A DNA stretch of 31,685 bases, taken from assembly GCA_052143315.1 (NCBI GenBank), contig JBKQTE010000065.1:1-31685 (forward strand), written 5' to 3'. This document shows positions 7,276 through 15,851 of this stretch, piece after piece (positions within the stretch are counted from its first letter, which is position 1; every line of letters begins with the position of its first letter). The stretch comes from DASZIT01 sp052143315 (GTDB lineage Bacteria > Actinomycetota > Acidimicrobiia > Acidimicrobiales > RAAP-2). Under the pieces are notes generated by a model. The model did not search any database and was not told where the DNA came from. It worked only from the letters and a program-made list of their open reading frames with translations. Position numbers and translations under genes: made by a program.

Positions 7276-7281
7276 AGGGTA
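7276..7281 (-). promoter_or_regulatory. -10 hexamer of the SPFH cluster
   Basis: TACCCT on the minus strand lies 9 nt before the GTG at 7266 and 24 nt before the ATG at 7251. No clear -35 was found. Confidence 0.35.
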
Positions 7282-7325
7282 CGCCTACTGGCTATCGGTC
7301 GACCGCGTGGCGAACTTGATCGACA

Positions 7326-7341
7326 CCGGCCGCCCGGCCGG
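7326..7341 (-). terminator. GC-rich tetraloop hairpin after pepA
   Basis: CCGGCC (7326-7331), a 4-nt loop and GGCCGG (7336-7341) form a perfect hairpin 32 nt beyond the pepA stop. It lies between pepA and the SPFH cluster and has no T-run. Confidence 0.4.
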
Positions 7342-7373
7342 GGAGGAACGGCGCCTCGCCGGTCCCCGACCTC

Positions 7374-8987
7374 TCAGCGGTCGGGGCGCCGGACCAGCGA
7401 ACGGGCGAACTGCTCCGAGGTGGCCAGCTCGACGAGGGTGCGCACGCCGAACCCGGTCCCACCCTTGGTGAGGTACCGGACGCTGTCGTCCGAACGGGCC
7501 GGTCCGGCGATGTCCAGGTGGGCCCAGGGCACGGTACCCACGAACTCCCGCAGGAGGAGGGCGGCGGCGATGCTCCCGGCCTGACCGGTACGGCCCACGT
7601 TGCGCATGTCGGCGAAGTCCGAATCGATGTGGCAGCGGTAGTCGTCGGGCAGGGGCAGGGGCCACAGCGGTTCACCGGCTCGGCCGCCGGCCAGCCTCAC
7701 CTCCTCCATCAGGCGCTCATCGTTCCCCATCAGGCCGGCGATCTCCTTGCCCAGGGCCACCACCGCCGCCCCGGTCAGGGTGGCCACGTCGACGATGGCG
7801 TCGGCGTCGGTCTCGGCGGCCAGTGACAGCGCGTCGGCCAGGATCAGCCGCCCCTCGGCGTCGGTGTTGAGCACCTCGATGGTCTTGCCGTTCCGGGCGG
7901 TGACGACGTCGCCGGGCTTGGTCGCCGACCCTCCCGGCATGTTCTCGGTGAGCGGGGTCAGGGCGGTCACCCGGATCCGGGCACCCAGGACGGCGATGGC
8001 GTCGACCGCCCCGAGCACGGCGGCGGCCCCACCCATGTCCGTCTTCATCGACTCCATGCCGCCGGCCGTCTTCAACGACAGCCCGCCGGAGTCGAAGGTG
8101 ATGCCCTTGCCCACCAGGGCCAGGTGCGGGACCCTGCCGTCGGCGTCGATGGGGTTGGTGGGCTGGTACGACACCTTCACCAGCCGGGGCGGTTGCGTCG
8201 AGCCACGGGCCACCGCCAGTAGGCCCCCCAGCCGCTCCGAGGCGATGCGCTCCTCGTCCCACACCTCGATCGAGAGCCCGGGCACGCCCCGGAAGCGCCG
8301 CACGAACGACTCGGCGAACCGCTGGGGCGTCAGCGAGCTCGCCGGCTCGTTGACCAGGCTGCGGGCCAGGCTGACCGACTGGGCGATCCTCGCCCCCCGG
8401 GCGCCACCGCGGGCGGCGACCGGCGCCTCGGCGGGCGACTCGGTGGTGATGACCAGGCGACCCAGGACGCCCGGCCGCTCACCGGTCCGGTAGGTGTCGT
8501 ACCGGTACCCGGCCAGCACCGCGCCCTCGGCCACCGCCTCGGCGGCCACGGCGTCGGAAAGGGACAGCCCGCTCGGGAGGAAGAAGGCGGCGGCCTCCCC
8601 TTCGCCCGCCGCCCGCACGAAGGCGGCAGCCGCCCGGCGCAGCGACTCGCGGCCGGCGTCACCGACCAGCTTGCCGGCCTCGCCCAGGCCGACCAGGACG
8701 GTGTCGGGCCGGGAGGCCGGCTCGGGCGCTCCGGCCGCGGTCCCGAAGGCCGGCAGGCGCGAGGTGGCCGAGGCCACCACGCGGAACACCAGGGTCTGGC
8801 CGACCTTGCCGGTGAACCCCTGGCGCTTGCACCACTCGGCGTCGAGCACCGCCGGGGCGTCGGCTCCGGCGATGTCCGAGGCCACACCGGACGCCGGCTG
8901 GGGCCCGTCCTTGCCGGCGAACACCGGGATGGCCACGGCCACCAGGTCCCCAGGGAGGGCGTACGCCGACGTGCTCTCGATCTTCAT
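7374..8987 (-). CDS. pepA: leucyl aminopeptidase (M17 family)
   Basis: This 537-residue cytosolic metallo-aminopeptidase removes N-terminal residues from peptides, using two divalent metal ions. The family motifs are intact: GKGITFDSGG gives Lys294 and Asp299, Lys306 follows, MKTDMGG gives Asp317, and NTDAEGR gives Asp376, Glu378 and Arg380. The N-terminal 180 residues are the variable M17 regulatory domain. The ATG at 8987 follows a strong GGAGGAG Shine-Dalgarno that lies inside the end of the adenosyltransferase gene; the two genes overlap by 4 bp (ATGA). No functional link between the two products is evident beyond this coupling. Confidence 0.95.
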   Translation of the reverse strand: MKIESTSAYALPGDLVAVAIPVFAGKDGPQPASGVASDIAGADAPAVLDAEWCKRQGFTGKVGQTLVFRVVASATSRLPAFGTAAGAPEPASRPDTVLVGLGEAGKLVGDAGRESLRRAAAAFVRAAGEGEAAAFFLPSGLSLSDAVAAEAVAEGAVLAGYRYDTYRTGERPGVLGRLVITTESPAEAPVAARGGARGARIAQSVSLARSLVNEPASSLTPQRFAESFVRRFRGVPGLSIEVWDEERIASERLGGLLAVARGSTQPPRLVKVSYQPTNPIDADGRVPHLALVGKGITFDSGGLSLKTAGGMESMKTDMGGAAAVLGAVDAIAVLGARIRVTALTPLTENMPGGSATKPGDVVTARNGKTIEVLNTDAEGRLILADALSLAAETDADAIVDVATLTGAAVVALGKEIAGLMGNDERLMEEVRLAGGRAGEPLWPLPLPDDYRCHIDSDFADMRNVGRTGQAGSIAAALLLREFVGTVPWAHLDIAGPARSDDSVRYLTKGGTGFGVRTLVELATSEQFARSLVRRPDR

Positions 8988-9595
8988 GACTCGTCTCCTC
9001 CATCACCTTCGGTTTCGACCCCGGAGACTCTCCCACGACGGCGCGACCGGCGCGGCGTGGTCCGTGCCAGCAGATGGTCCTGGCCCTCGGCCCAACGGGC
9101 CATCGCCCACAACAGGTCGGAGAGGCGGTTGAGGTATGCCCGCACGGCGGACCCCTCCACGTCCAGGGAGACCGCCAGCCGCTCGGCCCGGCGCACCACG
9201 GTGCGGGCCACGTCGAGCGCCGCCGAGGCCCGGGTGGCGCCCGGGACCACGAAATCGGCCGGCATCTCGAATCGGGTGATCAGCTCGTCGATCCGGGACT
9301 CCAGGGCGACCACCATCTCCCCGGTGACCTGGGTGGCCCCTGCCACCAGCTTGTCCCGCTTCGACGGATCGGTGGCCACCTCCGCCATGAGGACATAGAG
9401 GTCCCGCTCCAGCCCGATCAGGAGCGAGTCGAGCTCGGAGCCGGGTTCGGCCTCGGCGCGGGCCAGACCCATGGCCGCCTGGGCCTCGTCCACCGCGCCG
9501 TTGATCTGCATCACCGCGGAGTCCTTCGGCACCCGCCCCCCGTAGAGGAGCCCGGTGGTGCCGTCGTCCCCGGTCTTCGTGTAGATCCTCACCAT
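8984..9595 (-). CDS. pduO: cob(I)alamin adenosyltransferase, PduO type
   Basis: This 203-residue enzyme transfers the adenosyl group of ATP to cob(I)alamin to make adenosylcobalamin. The N-terminal YTKTGDDGTTGL motif is the ATP-binding loop of the PduO family, and VVPGATRASAALDVARTVVR with RLSDLLWAMAR carries the conserved Arg and Asp residues. The C-terminal 25 residues are a basic then acidic tail of no clear role. The start is ATG at 9595; a GTG one codon later is possible. The gene diverges from metH across 72 bp. A TAGCAT hexamer lies about 18 nt upstream as a possible -10. Confidence 0.92.
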   Translation of the reverse strand: MVRIYTKTGDDGTTGLLYGGRVPKDSAVMQINGAVDEAQAAMGLARAEAEPGSELDSLLIGLERDLYVLMAEVATDPSKRDKLVAGATQVTGEMVVALESRIDELITRFEMPADFVVPGATRASAALDVARTVVRRAERLAVSLDVEGSAVRAYLNRLSDLLWAMARWAEGQDHLLARTTPRRSRRRGRVSGVETEGDGGDES

Positions 9596-9652
9596 GCGTG
9601 CGTCACCGGAGGGATGCTAAGCCAACCAGGCCACGAGCAGGCGGGTCGCCGG

Positions 9653-9664
9653 TATCCTGGGGAG
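9653..9664 (+). promoter_or_regulatory. metH -10 hexamer and Shine-Dalgarno
   Basis: TATCCT at 9653-9658 lies 9 nt before the metH ATG, and GGAG at 9661-9664 lies 3 nt before it. The transcript would have a leader of only a few bases. The 72-bp divergent region has no room for a cobalamin riboswitch. Confidence 0.4.
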
Positions 9665-9667
9665 TTC

Positions 9668-12600
9668 ATGACCGAACCCGACCTCTCCTCGTCCGGCTAT
9701 CTCCGGGCCGCCCGCCAGCGGGTGGTCGTCTTCGACGGCGCCATGGGGACCAACCTGCAGCTGGCCGAGCTCACCGCCGACGACTTCGGGGGTCCGGAAC
9801 TGGAGGGCTGCAACGAGCTGCTGGTCATCACCCGCCCCGACGTCGTCGACCACGTCCACCGGTCGTTCCTCGAGGTCGGCTCCGACGTGGTGGAGACCGA
9901 CACCTTCGGCGCGTTCGGTCCGGTGCTGGCCGAGTACGGCCAGGCCCACCGGGTCCACGAGCTCAACGTGGCGGCCGGGCTGCTGGCCCGCCAGGCCGCT
10001 GACGACTTCTCCACCCCCGACCGCCAGCGCTGGGTGGCCGGCAGCATCGGCCCGGGCACCAAGTTCCCCACCCTCGGCCAGATCCGCTACGCCGACCTGC
10101 GCGACGCCTACCACGAGCAGGCGGCGGCGCTTCTCGAGGGCCGGGTCGACCTCCTCCTGATCGAGACGGTCTTCGACCTGCTGCAGGCGAAGGCGGCCGT
10201 CAACGGCGCCCGCCGGGCCATGCGGGCCGCCGGGCGCCGGGTGCCGATCCAGGTGCAGGTCACCATCGAGCTGACCGGCACCATGCTCCCGGGCACCGAG
10301 GTGGGCGCCGCCCTGTGCGCCCTGGAGGCGATGGACGTCGACCTGATCGGGCTCAACTGCGCCACCGGGCCCGCCGAGATGTTCGAGCCGCTCCACCACC
10401 TGACCGAGCACGCCTCGATTCCGGTCACCTGCCTCCCCAACGCCGGGCTGCCCTCGGTGGTCGACGGGGCCATGCACTACGACCTCACACCGGACCAGCT
10501 GGCCGAGTACCACCGGCAGTTCGTCTCCGAGCTCGGGGTGTCGGTCATCGGCGGCTGCTGCGGCACCCTGCCCGCCCACCTGGCGGCGGTGGTCGGGGCC
10601 TGTGCCGACCTCACGCCTGCCCGGCGAACCGGGCGTCCCGAGCCCGGGGCGGCCTCCATCTACACCCAGGTACCGTTCACCCAGGACTCATCGTTCCTGG
10701 TGGTCGGCGAGCGGACCAACGCCAACGGCTCGAAGAAGTTCCGGGAGGCCATGCTCGAGGGCGACTGGGACACCTGTGTCGGCATGGCCCGTGAGCAGGT
10801 CAAGGAGGGCTCCCACCTCATCGATGTGTGCGTCGACTACACCGGTGCCGACGGGGTGGCCGACATGGAGGAGGTGGCCTCCCGCTTCGCCACCCAGTCC
10901 ACCGTGCCGCTGATGGTCGACTCCACCGAGGCGCCGGTGGTGGAGACCGCCCTGTCGTGGATCGGCGGGCGGGCGGTCATCAACTCGGTCAACCTGGAGG
11001 AAGGGGACGCCGAGGGCACCCGTCTCGACTCGTTCCTGACCCTGGCCAAGGAGTTCGGGGCCGCCGTGGTGTGCACCTGCATCGACACCGAGGGCCAGGC
11101 CCGCACGGCCGACTGGAAGGTGCGTGCCGCCAGGTCCATCCACGACATCGCCGTCGAGCGGTACGGGCTCCGCCCCTCGGACCTGCTGTTCGACCCACTG
11201 GCCCTGCCGCTGTCCACCGGCATGGAGGAGAGCCGACGCGACGGCATCGAGACCATCGAGGGCATCCGCCGGATCAAGGCCGAGCTGCCCGGCGTCTACA
11301 CGGTGCTGGGCCTGTCCAACGTGTCCTTCGGCCTCAACCCGGCCGCCCGCCAGGTCCTCAACTCGGTCTTCCTCCATGAGTGCGTCGAGGCCGGCCTGGA
11401 CGCCGCCATCGTGCACGCCTCCAAGATCCTTCCGCTGTCGAAGGTCGACGAGCGGGCCAGGGAGGTCTGCCTCGACCTGATCTACGACCGTCGCCGCCAG
11501 GGCTACGACCCGCTGAACGAGCTGCTGGCGCTGTTCGAGGGCGCTTCCAGCTTTTCGGTGGACTCCGGGGAGGACCGGTCGGGCTGGCCGGTCGAGCAGC
11601 GTCTCGAGCACCGCATCGTCGACGGTGACCGAAACGGCATCGAGGCCGACTTGGACGAGGCCATGGCAGCCGGCCTCGCCCCGTTGGCCATCGTCAACGA
11701 CCTCCTGCTGGCCGGGATGAAGACGGTGGGCGAGCTGTTCGCCTCCGGCGAGATGCAGCTGCCCTTCGTGCTCGGCTCGGCCGAGACGATGAAGACGGCG
11801 GTGGCCTACCTCGAGCCGCACATGGAGAAGGCGGACCAGGGCGGCAAGGGCACCATGGTGCTGGCCACCGTCAAGGGTGACGTCCACGACATCGGCAAGA
11901 ACCTGGTCGATATCATCCTCACCAACAACGGCTACTCGGTGAAGAACCTGGGCATCAAGGTCGGCATCACCGAGATGGTCGCCGCCCTGGAGGAGTCGGG
12001 GGCCGACGCCATCGGCATGAGCGGCCTGCTGGTGAAGTCGACCCTGATCATGCGGGACAACCTCGAAGAGCTGAACCGGCGCGGCCTGTCGCACATCCCG
12101 GTGATCCTGGGAGGGGCGGCGCTGACCCGCACCTACGTGGAGCGCGACCTCCGCACCGTCTACGACGGGCGGCTGTTCTACGGCAAGGACGCCTTCGAGG
12201 GCCTGCGCACCATGGACCGGCTGGTCGAGCTCGCCCGCTCGGGCGAGGACGACCCCGAGTTCGGGCGGGCGATCGGGGGCCGCGACCTCGGCCCCCGGAA
12301 GAGCGAGCTGCGGAGGCAGAGGGCAGAAGAGGCCCTCGAGCGAGGGGAAGGACTCCCCACCAGGTCGCCCGAGGTCGAGACGGACAACCCGCTGTTCGTC
12401 CCCCCGTTCGTGGGAAGCCGGGTGGCCAAGGGCATCCCCCTCGACGATGTCGCCTCCTTCCTCAACGAGACCGCCCTGTTCCGCAACCAGTGGGGCTTCA
12501 AGCCCCAGGGTGGGGAGGACGACCCGGCGTTCAAGGCGCGGATCCGGTCCGTGCTCCGGGAGCAGCTGGCCACCGCCAAGGCCGGCCAGCTCCTCGTGCC

Positions 12601-13177
12601 CCAGGTGGCCTGGGGTCACTTCGCCGCCAACGCCGACGGCGACGACCTGGTCATCTTCGAGGACGACACCCGATCGACGGAGCGGATGCGGTTCTCCTTC
12701 CCCCGGCAGATCGAGTCGCCCTGGCTGTGCATCAGCGACTTCTTCCGCTCGGTGGACTCCGGGGAGCCCGACTGGGCCAGCTTCCAGGTCGTCACCATGG
12801 GCTGGCGGGTGTCCGAGGAGGCTGCCCGGCTGAAGGCCGCCGACGAGTACCAGAACTACCTCTTCCTGCACGGCCTGGGGGTGGAGATGGCTGAGGCCCT
12901 GGCCGAGTACTGGCACCACCGGATCCGCCAGGAGCTCGGCTTCGCCGATCAGGACGGCCCGACACTGACCGGCCTGTTCCGCCAGAAGTACCGGGGTGGC
13001 CGGTACTCGTGGGGCTACCCCGCCTGCCCGGCCCTGGAGGACAACGCCAAGGTCGTCGAGCTGCTCGGCGCCGACCGGATCGGCATCGAAGTCAGCGAGG
13101 GGTTCCAGCTGCACCCCGAGCAGTCGACCACCGCCATCGTCTGCCACCACCCCCGAGCCAAGTACTTCGTGGCATAG
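9668..13177 (+). CDS. metH: cobalamin-dependent methionine synthase
   Basis: This 1169-residue enzyme (slightly shorter than the ~1227 of E. coli) methylates homocysteine with 5-methyltetrahydrofolate via methylcobalamin. The domains are in the usual order. The homocysteine domain (about 15-310) has zinc ligands Cys231 (GLNCATGP), Cys297 and Cys298 (GGCCGT). The pterin-binding domain starts at VGERTNANGSKKF, about residue 345. A cobalamin cap (about 640-735) and B12-binding domain follow, with DVHDIGKN giving the axial His740. The C-terminal AdoMet-dependent reactivation domain includes YSWGYPACP and ends with HPRAKYF. The open frame extends upstream, but ATG 9668 follows GGAG and fits the family. 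All activity motifs look intact. Confidence 0.97.
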   Translation: MTEPDLSSSGYLRAARQRVVVFDGAMGTNLQLAELTADDFGGPELEGCNELLVITRPDVVDHVHRSFLEVGSDVVETDTFGAFGPVLAEYGQAHRVHELNVAAGLLARQAADDFSTPDRQRWVAGSIGPGTKFPTLGQIRYADLRDAYHEQAAALLEGRVDLLLIETVFDLLQAKAAVNGARRAMRAAGRRVPIQVQVTIELTGTMLPGTEVGAALCALEAMDVDLIGLNCATGPAEMFEPLHHLTEHASIPVTCLPNAGLPSVVDGAMHYDLTPDQLAEYHRQFVSELGVSVIGGCCGTLPAHLAAVVGACADLTPARRTGRPEPGAASIYTQVPFTQDSSFLVVGERTNANGSKKFREAMLEGDWDTCVGMAREQVKEGSHLIDVCVDYTGADGVADMEEVASRFATQSTVPLMVDSTEAPVVETALSWIGGRAVINSVNLEEGDAEGTRLDSFLTLAKEFGAAVVCTCIDTEGQARTADWKVRAARSIHDIAVERYGLRPSDLLFDPLALPLSTGMEESRRDGIETIEGIRRIKAELPGVYTVLGLSNVSFGLNPAARQVLNSVFLHECVEAGLDAAIVHASKILPLSKVDERAREVCLDLIYDRRRQGYDPLNELLALFEGASSFSVDSGEDRSGWPVEQRLEHRIVDGDRNGIEADLDEAMAAGLAPLAIVNDLLLAGMKTVGELFASGEMQLPFVLGSAETMKTAVAYLEPHMEKADQGGKGTMVLATVKGDVHDIGKNLVDIILTNNGYSVKNLGIKVGITEMVAALEESGADAIGMSGLLVKSTLIMRDNLEELNRRGLSHIPVILGGAALTRTYVERDLRTVYDGRLFYGKDAFEGLRTMDRLVELARSGEDDPEFGRAIGGRDLGPRKSELRRQRAEEALERGEGLPTRSPEVETDNPLFVPPFVGSRVAKGIPLDDVASFLNETALFRNQWGFKPQGGEDDPAFKARIRSVLREQLATAKAGQLLVPQVAWGHFAANADGDDLVIFEDDTRSTERMRFSFPRQIESPWLCISDFFRSVDSGEPDWASFQVVTMGWRVSEEAARLKAADEYQNYLFLHGLGVEMAEALAEYWHHRIRQELGFADQDGPTLTGLFRQKYRGGRYSWGYPACPALEDNAKVVELLGADRIGIEVSEGFQLHPEQSTTAIVCHHPRAKYFVA

Positions 13178-13188
13178 GGGCGCTGGCC

Positions 13189-14424
13189 GTGCGATGGCGA
13201 GCAGGGGCCGCCCTGCTCATGGCCGGATGGGCGGCCGTGGTCGTCGGCGCGGCGGTGCCGGCCGGCGCCACCTCGCCGGCCTACCCACCGATCGAGCCGG
13301 TAGTGATCACCGGCCCACTTCCCGGGTTCACCGAGGCACCACCTGGCCCCACCAACGGCCCGCTCACCGCTACCGAGTTCGCCGCCCAGTCCACCGATCC
13401 GAGGCAGGCCGAGGCGCAGTTCGACCAGCTGGCCGACCAGCCCGGGTTCGCCGGCTACCTGCGTCTGTGGACCGATATCAACGGCCCGGGGAGGGGGGCC
13501 AACGACGTGGTGGTCGCCCTCTACCGGATCCCGAGGGAGACCGAGGCGGCCACCTTCGCCGATGGGTCGCAACAGCCCTACCAGTCGACCGCCGCCACCC
13601 CGTTCACGGTGCCCAGCATCCCCGGGGCGCGCGGCTACACGGTGGCGATCGCCTCCCCCGCCCGGGTGACCGAACAGATCGTGGTGTTCCGGTCGGGTGC
13701 CTATGTGTCCATCGTCCAGCTGGCGTCGTCGGACCAATCGGGCAACCCGACCTCGCTCGGACCGCCGGACGCCATCGCCGTGGCCTACCAGCAGTACGTC
13801 GCCATCCAGCACGCCACCCAACCCGGCACGGCGGCGTCGACGAGCAGTGGGGCATCCGTGTGGCTGGTGGTCGCCATCGTGGCTTTGGTGGCGGCGGCCG
13901 CCGTCGCCGGCTGGGAGTTACAGCGACGTCGCCGCCGGCGTGGCGCCCCGGTGGGACCGGACCCCTGGGCCCCGGACGGGATCTTCGCCGCCATGGGTGC
14001 GGTGGTCGCCGCCCCCGCCCCCGACGGGGACGGGGTGCCGTCCGCCGCCGAGGTGCCCGAGCTCGCCCCGGTGGAAGGACCTGGGCCGGCGCCGGCGGCC
14101 GGCGCCGACGCTCCCGGAGAGGTATCGCCCACGAGCGGACGTCCACCGGCCGGCCCCGTCCCGGTCCCGGAGAGCGGAGCCGTACCGGCCGGTGCACCGG
14201 ATGGCGCCGGCCAGCCGGAGGCCGGCCCGAGGACCGGATCGGAGCCGGGCCGGGTGAACATGGCGGCCGGAACCCCGGCCACGCCGGTCGGCAGGCTCGA
14301 CGAGCCCGCCCCCGGCACCCCGGCGTCGTGGCTCCCCGATCCCTCGGGCTCGCCCGACGTGGTGCGCTTCTGGGACGGCCTGGCCTGGACCTCGCACGTG
14401 GCGGTGCGCGCCACCGACCGGTGA
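13189..14424 (+). CDS. secreted/membrane-anchored protein with C-terminal DUF2510 domain
   Basis: This 411-residue protein has a signal-peptide-like N-terminus (a hydrophobic stretch at about 5-25 ending in AGATS). An extracytoplasmic domain (30-220) follows, rich in YRIPRETEAATFA-type features of unknown fold. One transmembrane helix lies at about 224-243, followed by a basic QRRRRRRG stop-transfer segment. A long Pro/Ala/Gly-rich cytoplasmic linker leads to a DUF2510 domain (about 375-411; WLPDPSGSPDVVRFWDG). The GTG start at 13189, 11 bp after metH, keeps the signal peptide, with AGGGG upstream. DUF2510 is common at the ends of actinobacterial membrane proteins; its role is unknown. Confidence 0.8.
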   Translation: MRWRAGAALLMAGWAAVVVGAAVPAGATSPAYPPIEPVVITGPLPGFTEAPPGPTNGPLTATEFAAQSTDPRQAEAQFDQLADQPGFAGYLRLWTDINGPGRGANDVVVALYRIPRETEAATFADGSQQPYQSTAATPFTVPSIPGARGYTVAIASPARVTEQIVVFRSGAYVSIVQLASSDQSGNPTSLGPPDAIAVAYQQYVAIQHATQPGTAASTSSGASVWLVVAIVALVAAAAVAGWELQRRRRRRGAPVGPDPWAPDGIFAAMGAVVAAPAPDGDGVPSAAEVPELAPVEGPGPAPAAGADAPGEVSPTSGRPPAGPVPVPESGAVPAGAPDGAGQPEAGPRTGSEPGRVNMAAGTPATPVGRLDEPAPGTPASWLPDPSGSPDVVRFWDGLAWTSHVAVRATDR

Positions 14425-14462
14425 CCGCCACCCGTGGCGCCTCCTGCAGCGGGGGGTGGCGG
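14425..14462 (+). terminator. 9-bp stem hairpin directly after the DUF2510 gene
   Basis: CCGCCACCC (14425-14433) begins at the base after the TGA stop and pairs perfectly with GGGTGGCGG (14454-14462) across a 20-nt loop. There is no T-run. It separates the two DUF2510 genes. Confidence 0.45.
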
Positions 14463-14482
14463 CCGCCACCGGGCCGGTTCAC

Positions 14483-14488
14483 TACGAT
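14483..14488 (+). promoter_or_regulatory. -10 hexamer of the second DUF2510 gene
   Basis: TACGAT lies 9 nt before the ATG at 14498; no Shine-Dalgarno or good -35 was seen. Confidence 0.3.
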
Positions 14489-14497
14489 GGCCTGACG

Positions 14498-15079
14498 ATG
14501 AGATCGAGCGCCGTCGCCGTGAGTAGTGCCGTCTCCGACCAGAAGGGTCTCGACGTCATCCTGCTCGTCATCCTGGCTGTTCTGGTTGTCGCCCTGGTGG
14601 TGCGGCGGGTGGTGCAGGGGCGCAATCTGAAGAAGCGCAAGGCAGCCTCGACCAGCTACCACGACTCCGACGTCGCCCAGTACGGGACGGGGCCGGCGGG
14701 CTTCGCCGGGGCGGCGTCCGCCCGATCGGCCGACGGCACCTCCCTGGCCCCCTCGTTCGAGGCGCCCCACCCCGGCGCCCCAGGGGTGCCCGGGCCGTAT
14801 CCCGCCACGCCGCCGGTCGGCGGCACCGGACCGCAGGGGCCCGGTGCCTCGCAGCCGCTGGGGGCGCCGTCCGCCGCCATCGCCGGGCTGCCCACGTTCG
14901 GAGCCCCGGGGGCAACGCCGCCGGCCCCGGGGGCCAGACCCGACGCTCCCGGAGCGCAGCCGCCTCCCGCTCCGGGCGGCCCGGCCGCCGGGTGGCTCCC
15001 CGACCCCGGCGGGGATCCGAACGTGGTCCGCTACTGGGACGGCTCCACGTGGACGGACCACACCGCCCGGCGAGCCTGA
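14498..15079 (+). CDS. small membrane protein with C-terminal DUF2510 domain
   Basis: This 193-residue protein has one strong transmembrane helix (about residues 17-36) followed by a basic RNLKKRK segment. That predicts an outside N-terminus and a cytoplasmic C-terminus. The middle is a Pro/Gly/Ala-rich linker of about 110 residues, and a DUF2510 domain closes the protein (WLPDPGGDPNVVRYWDG). The ATG at 14498 was chosen; a GTG a few codons later is also possible. It repeats the anchor-linker-DUF2510 plan of the preceding gene without an extracellular domain, so the two may act at the same membrane site. Confidence 0.75.
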   Translation: MRSSAVAVSSAVSDQKGLDVILLVILAVLVVALVVRRVVQGRNLKKRKAASTSYHDSDVAQYGTGPAGFAGAASARSADGTSLAPSFEAPHPGAPGVPGPYPATPPVGGTGPQGPGASQPLGAPSAAIAGLPTFGAPGATPPAPGARPDAPGAQPPPAPGGPAAGWLPDPGGDPNVVRYWDGSTWTDHTARRA

Positions 15080-15116
15080 TCCCGGCGGCAACGTGACGCC
15101 CGGTGCCCGGTCGGGC

Positions 15117-15842
15117 TCAGAGCGCCAGGGTGGCCCCGCCGTCGACCACCACCGCGGCGCCGTTCACGAACCCGGCCGGCTCCGAGCACAGGAAGGCGAC
15201 GACCTTGCCGAAGTCGTCGGGATCCCCCATCACGGCGGCGCCACCCAGCTCCAGCATCCGGTCCGTGGCGTGGGGGCCGGGGCAGGCGAGGTTGAGCGTG
15301 ATCCCGCTGCCCTCGGAGGCCAGATCCTGGGCGGCCGTCTTCGACCAGGCCCACAGGGCGGTGCGCGCCGTGTTGGAGAGGGCCAGCGTGGGAATGGGCT
15401 GCACCACCGAGTAGGAGGTGATGCAGCAGATCCGGCCCCAGCCGCCCGATCGCATCACCGGCACGGCGGCGCCGATCAGCCGGATCGACGAGAGCAGGTT
15501 GACGTTCAACGCCGCCTCGAGCTGGGGCCCGTCGACCTCCAGGGAGCGACCGGCCGGCGGCCCCCCGGCATTGGCCACCACGATGTCCAGCCCCCCGAAC
15601 CGCTCGACGGCGGCCGCCACCAGGCGGCCCGGCACGTCGGGATCGCCGGCGTCGGCGGCCACGGTGACCACCTCGACCCCTGACGCCCGCAGACCGGACG
15701 CCGCCGCCGCCAACGCCTCCTCGCCGCGGGCGGTCAGCACCAGGCGGGCGCCCTCGGCGGCCAGGGCCCGGGCGGTGCCGAGACCCAGCCCCTTGGAGCC
15801 GGCCATCACCAGGGCCGTCCGTCCGTCGATTCCCAGGTCCAT
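15117..15842 (-). CDS. SDR-family protein lacking the canonical Tyr-x3-Lys pair
   Basis: This 241-residue Rossmann-fold protein is FabG-like in sequence. It has the nucleotide-binding loop AGSKGLGLG (14-22), a VANAGG strand end (89-94) and a C-terminal VVVDGGATL. The usual catalytic Ser lies in ITSYS (141-145). The segment where YxxxK should be reads TLALSNTARTALWAWSK, with no Tyr there and Asn in the Lys position of the ASK motif. A subset of SDRs with an LSN motif is known to me, and their chemistry is unclear. The gene starts at ATG 15842 behind AGGGGAA and is the last of the lpd-E2-lipBA operon, 9 bp after the M24 peptidase gene. Confidence 0.85.
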   Translation of the reverse strand: MDLGIDGRTALVMAGSKGLGLGTARALAAEGARLVLTARGEEALAAAASGLRASGVEVVTVAADAGDPDVPGRLVAAAVERFGGLDIVVANAGGPPAGRSLEVDGPQLEAALNVNLLSSIRLIGAAVPVMRSGGWGRICCITSYSVVQPIPTLALSNTARTALWAWSKTAAQDLASEGSGITLNLACPGPHATDRMLELGGAAVMGDPDDFGKVVAFLCSEPAGFVNGAAVVVDGGATLAL

Positions 15843-15851
15843 GGCGTTCCC

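Noticed and set aside
10688..13150. 820-codon open frame antisense to metH
   Set aside because: It is the mirror of a G+C-rich coding gene, with low-complexity Val/Gly/Leu/His composition and no family motif; metH is certain.
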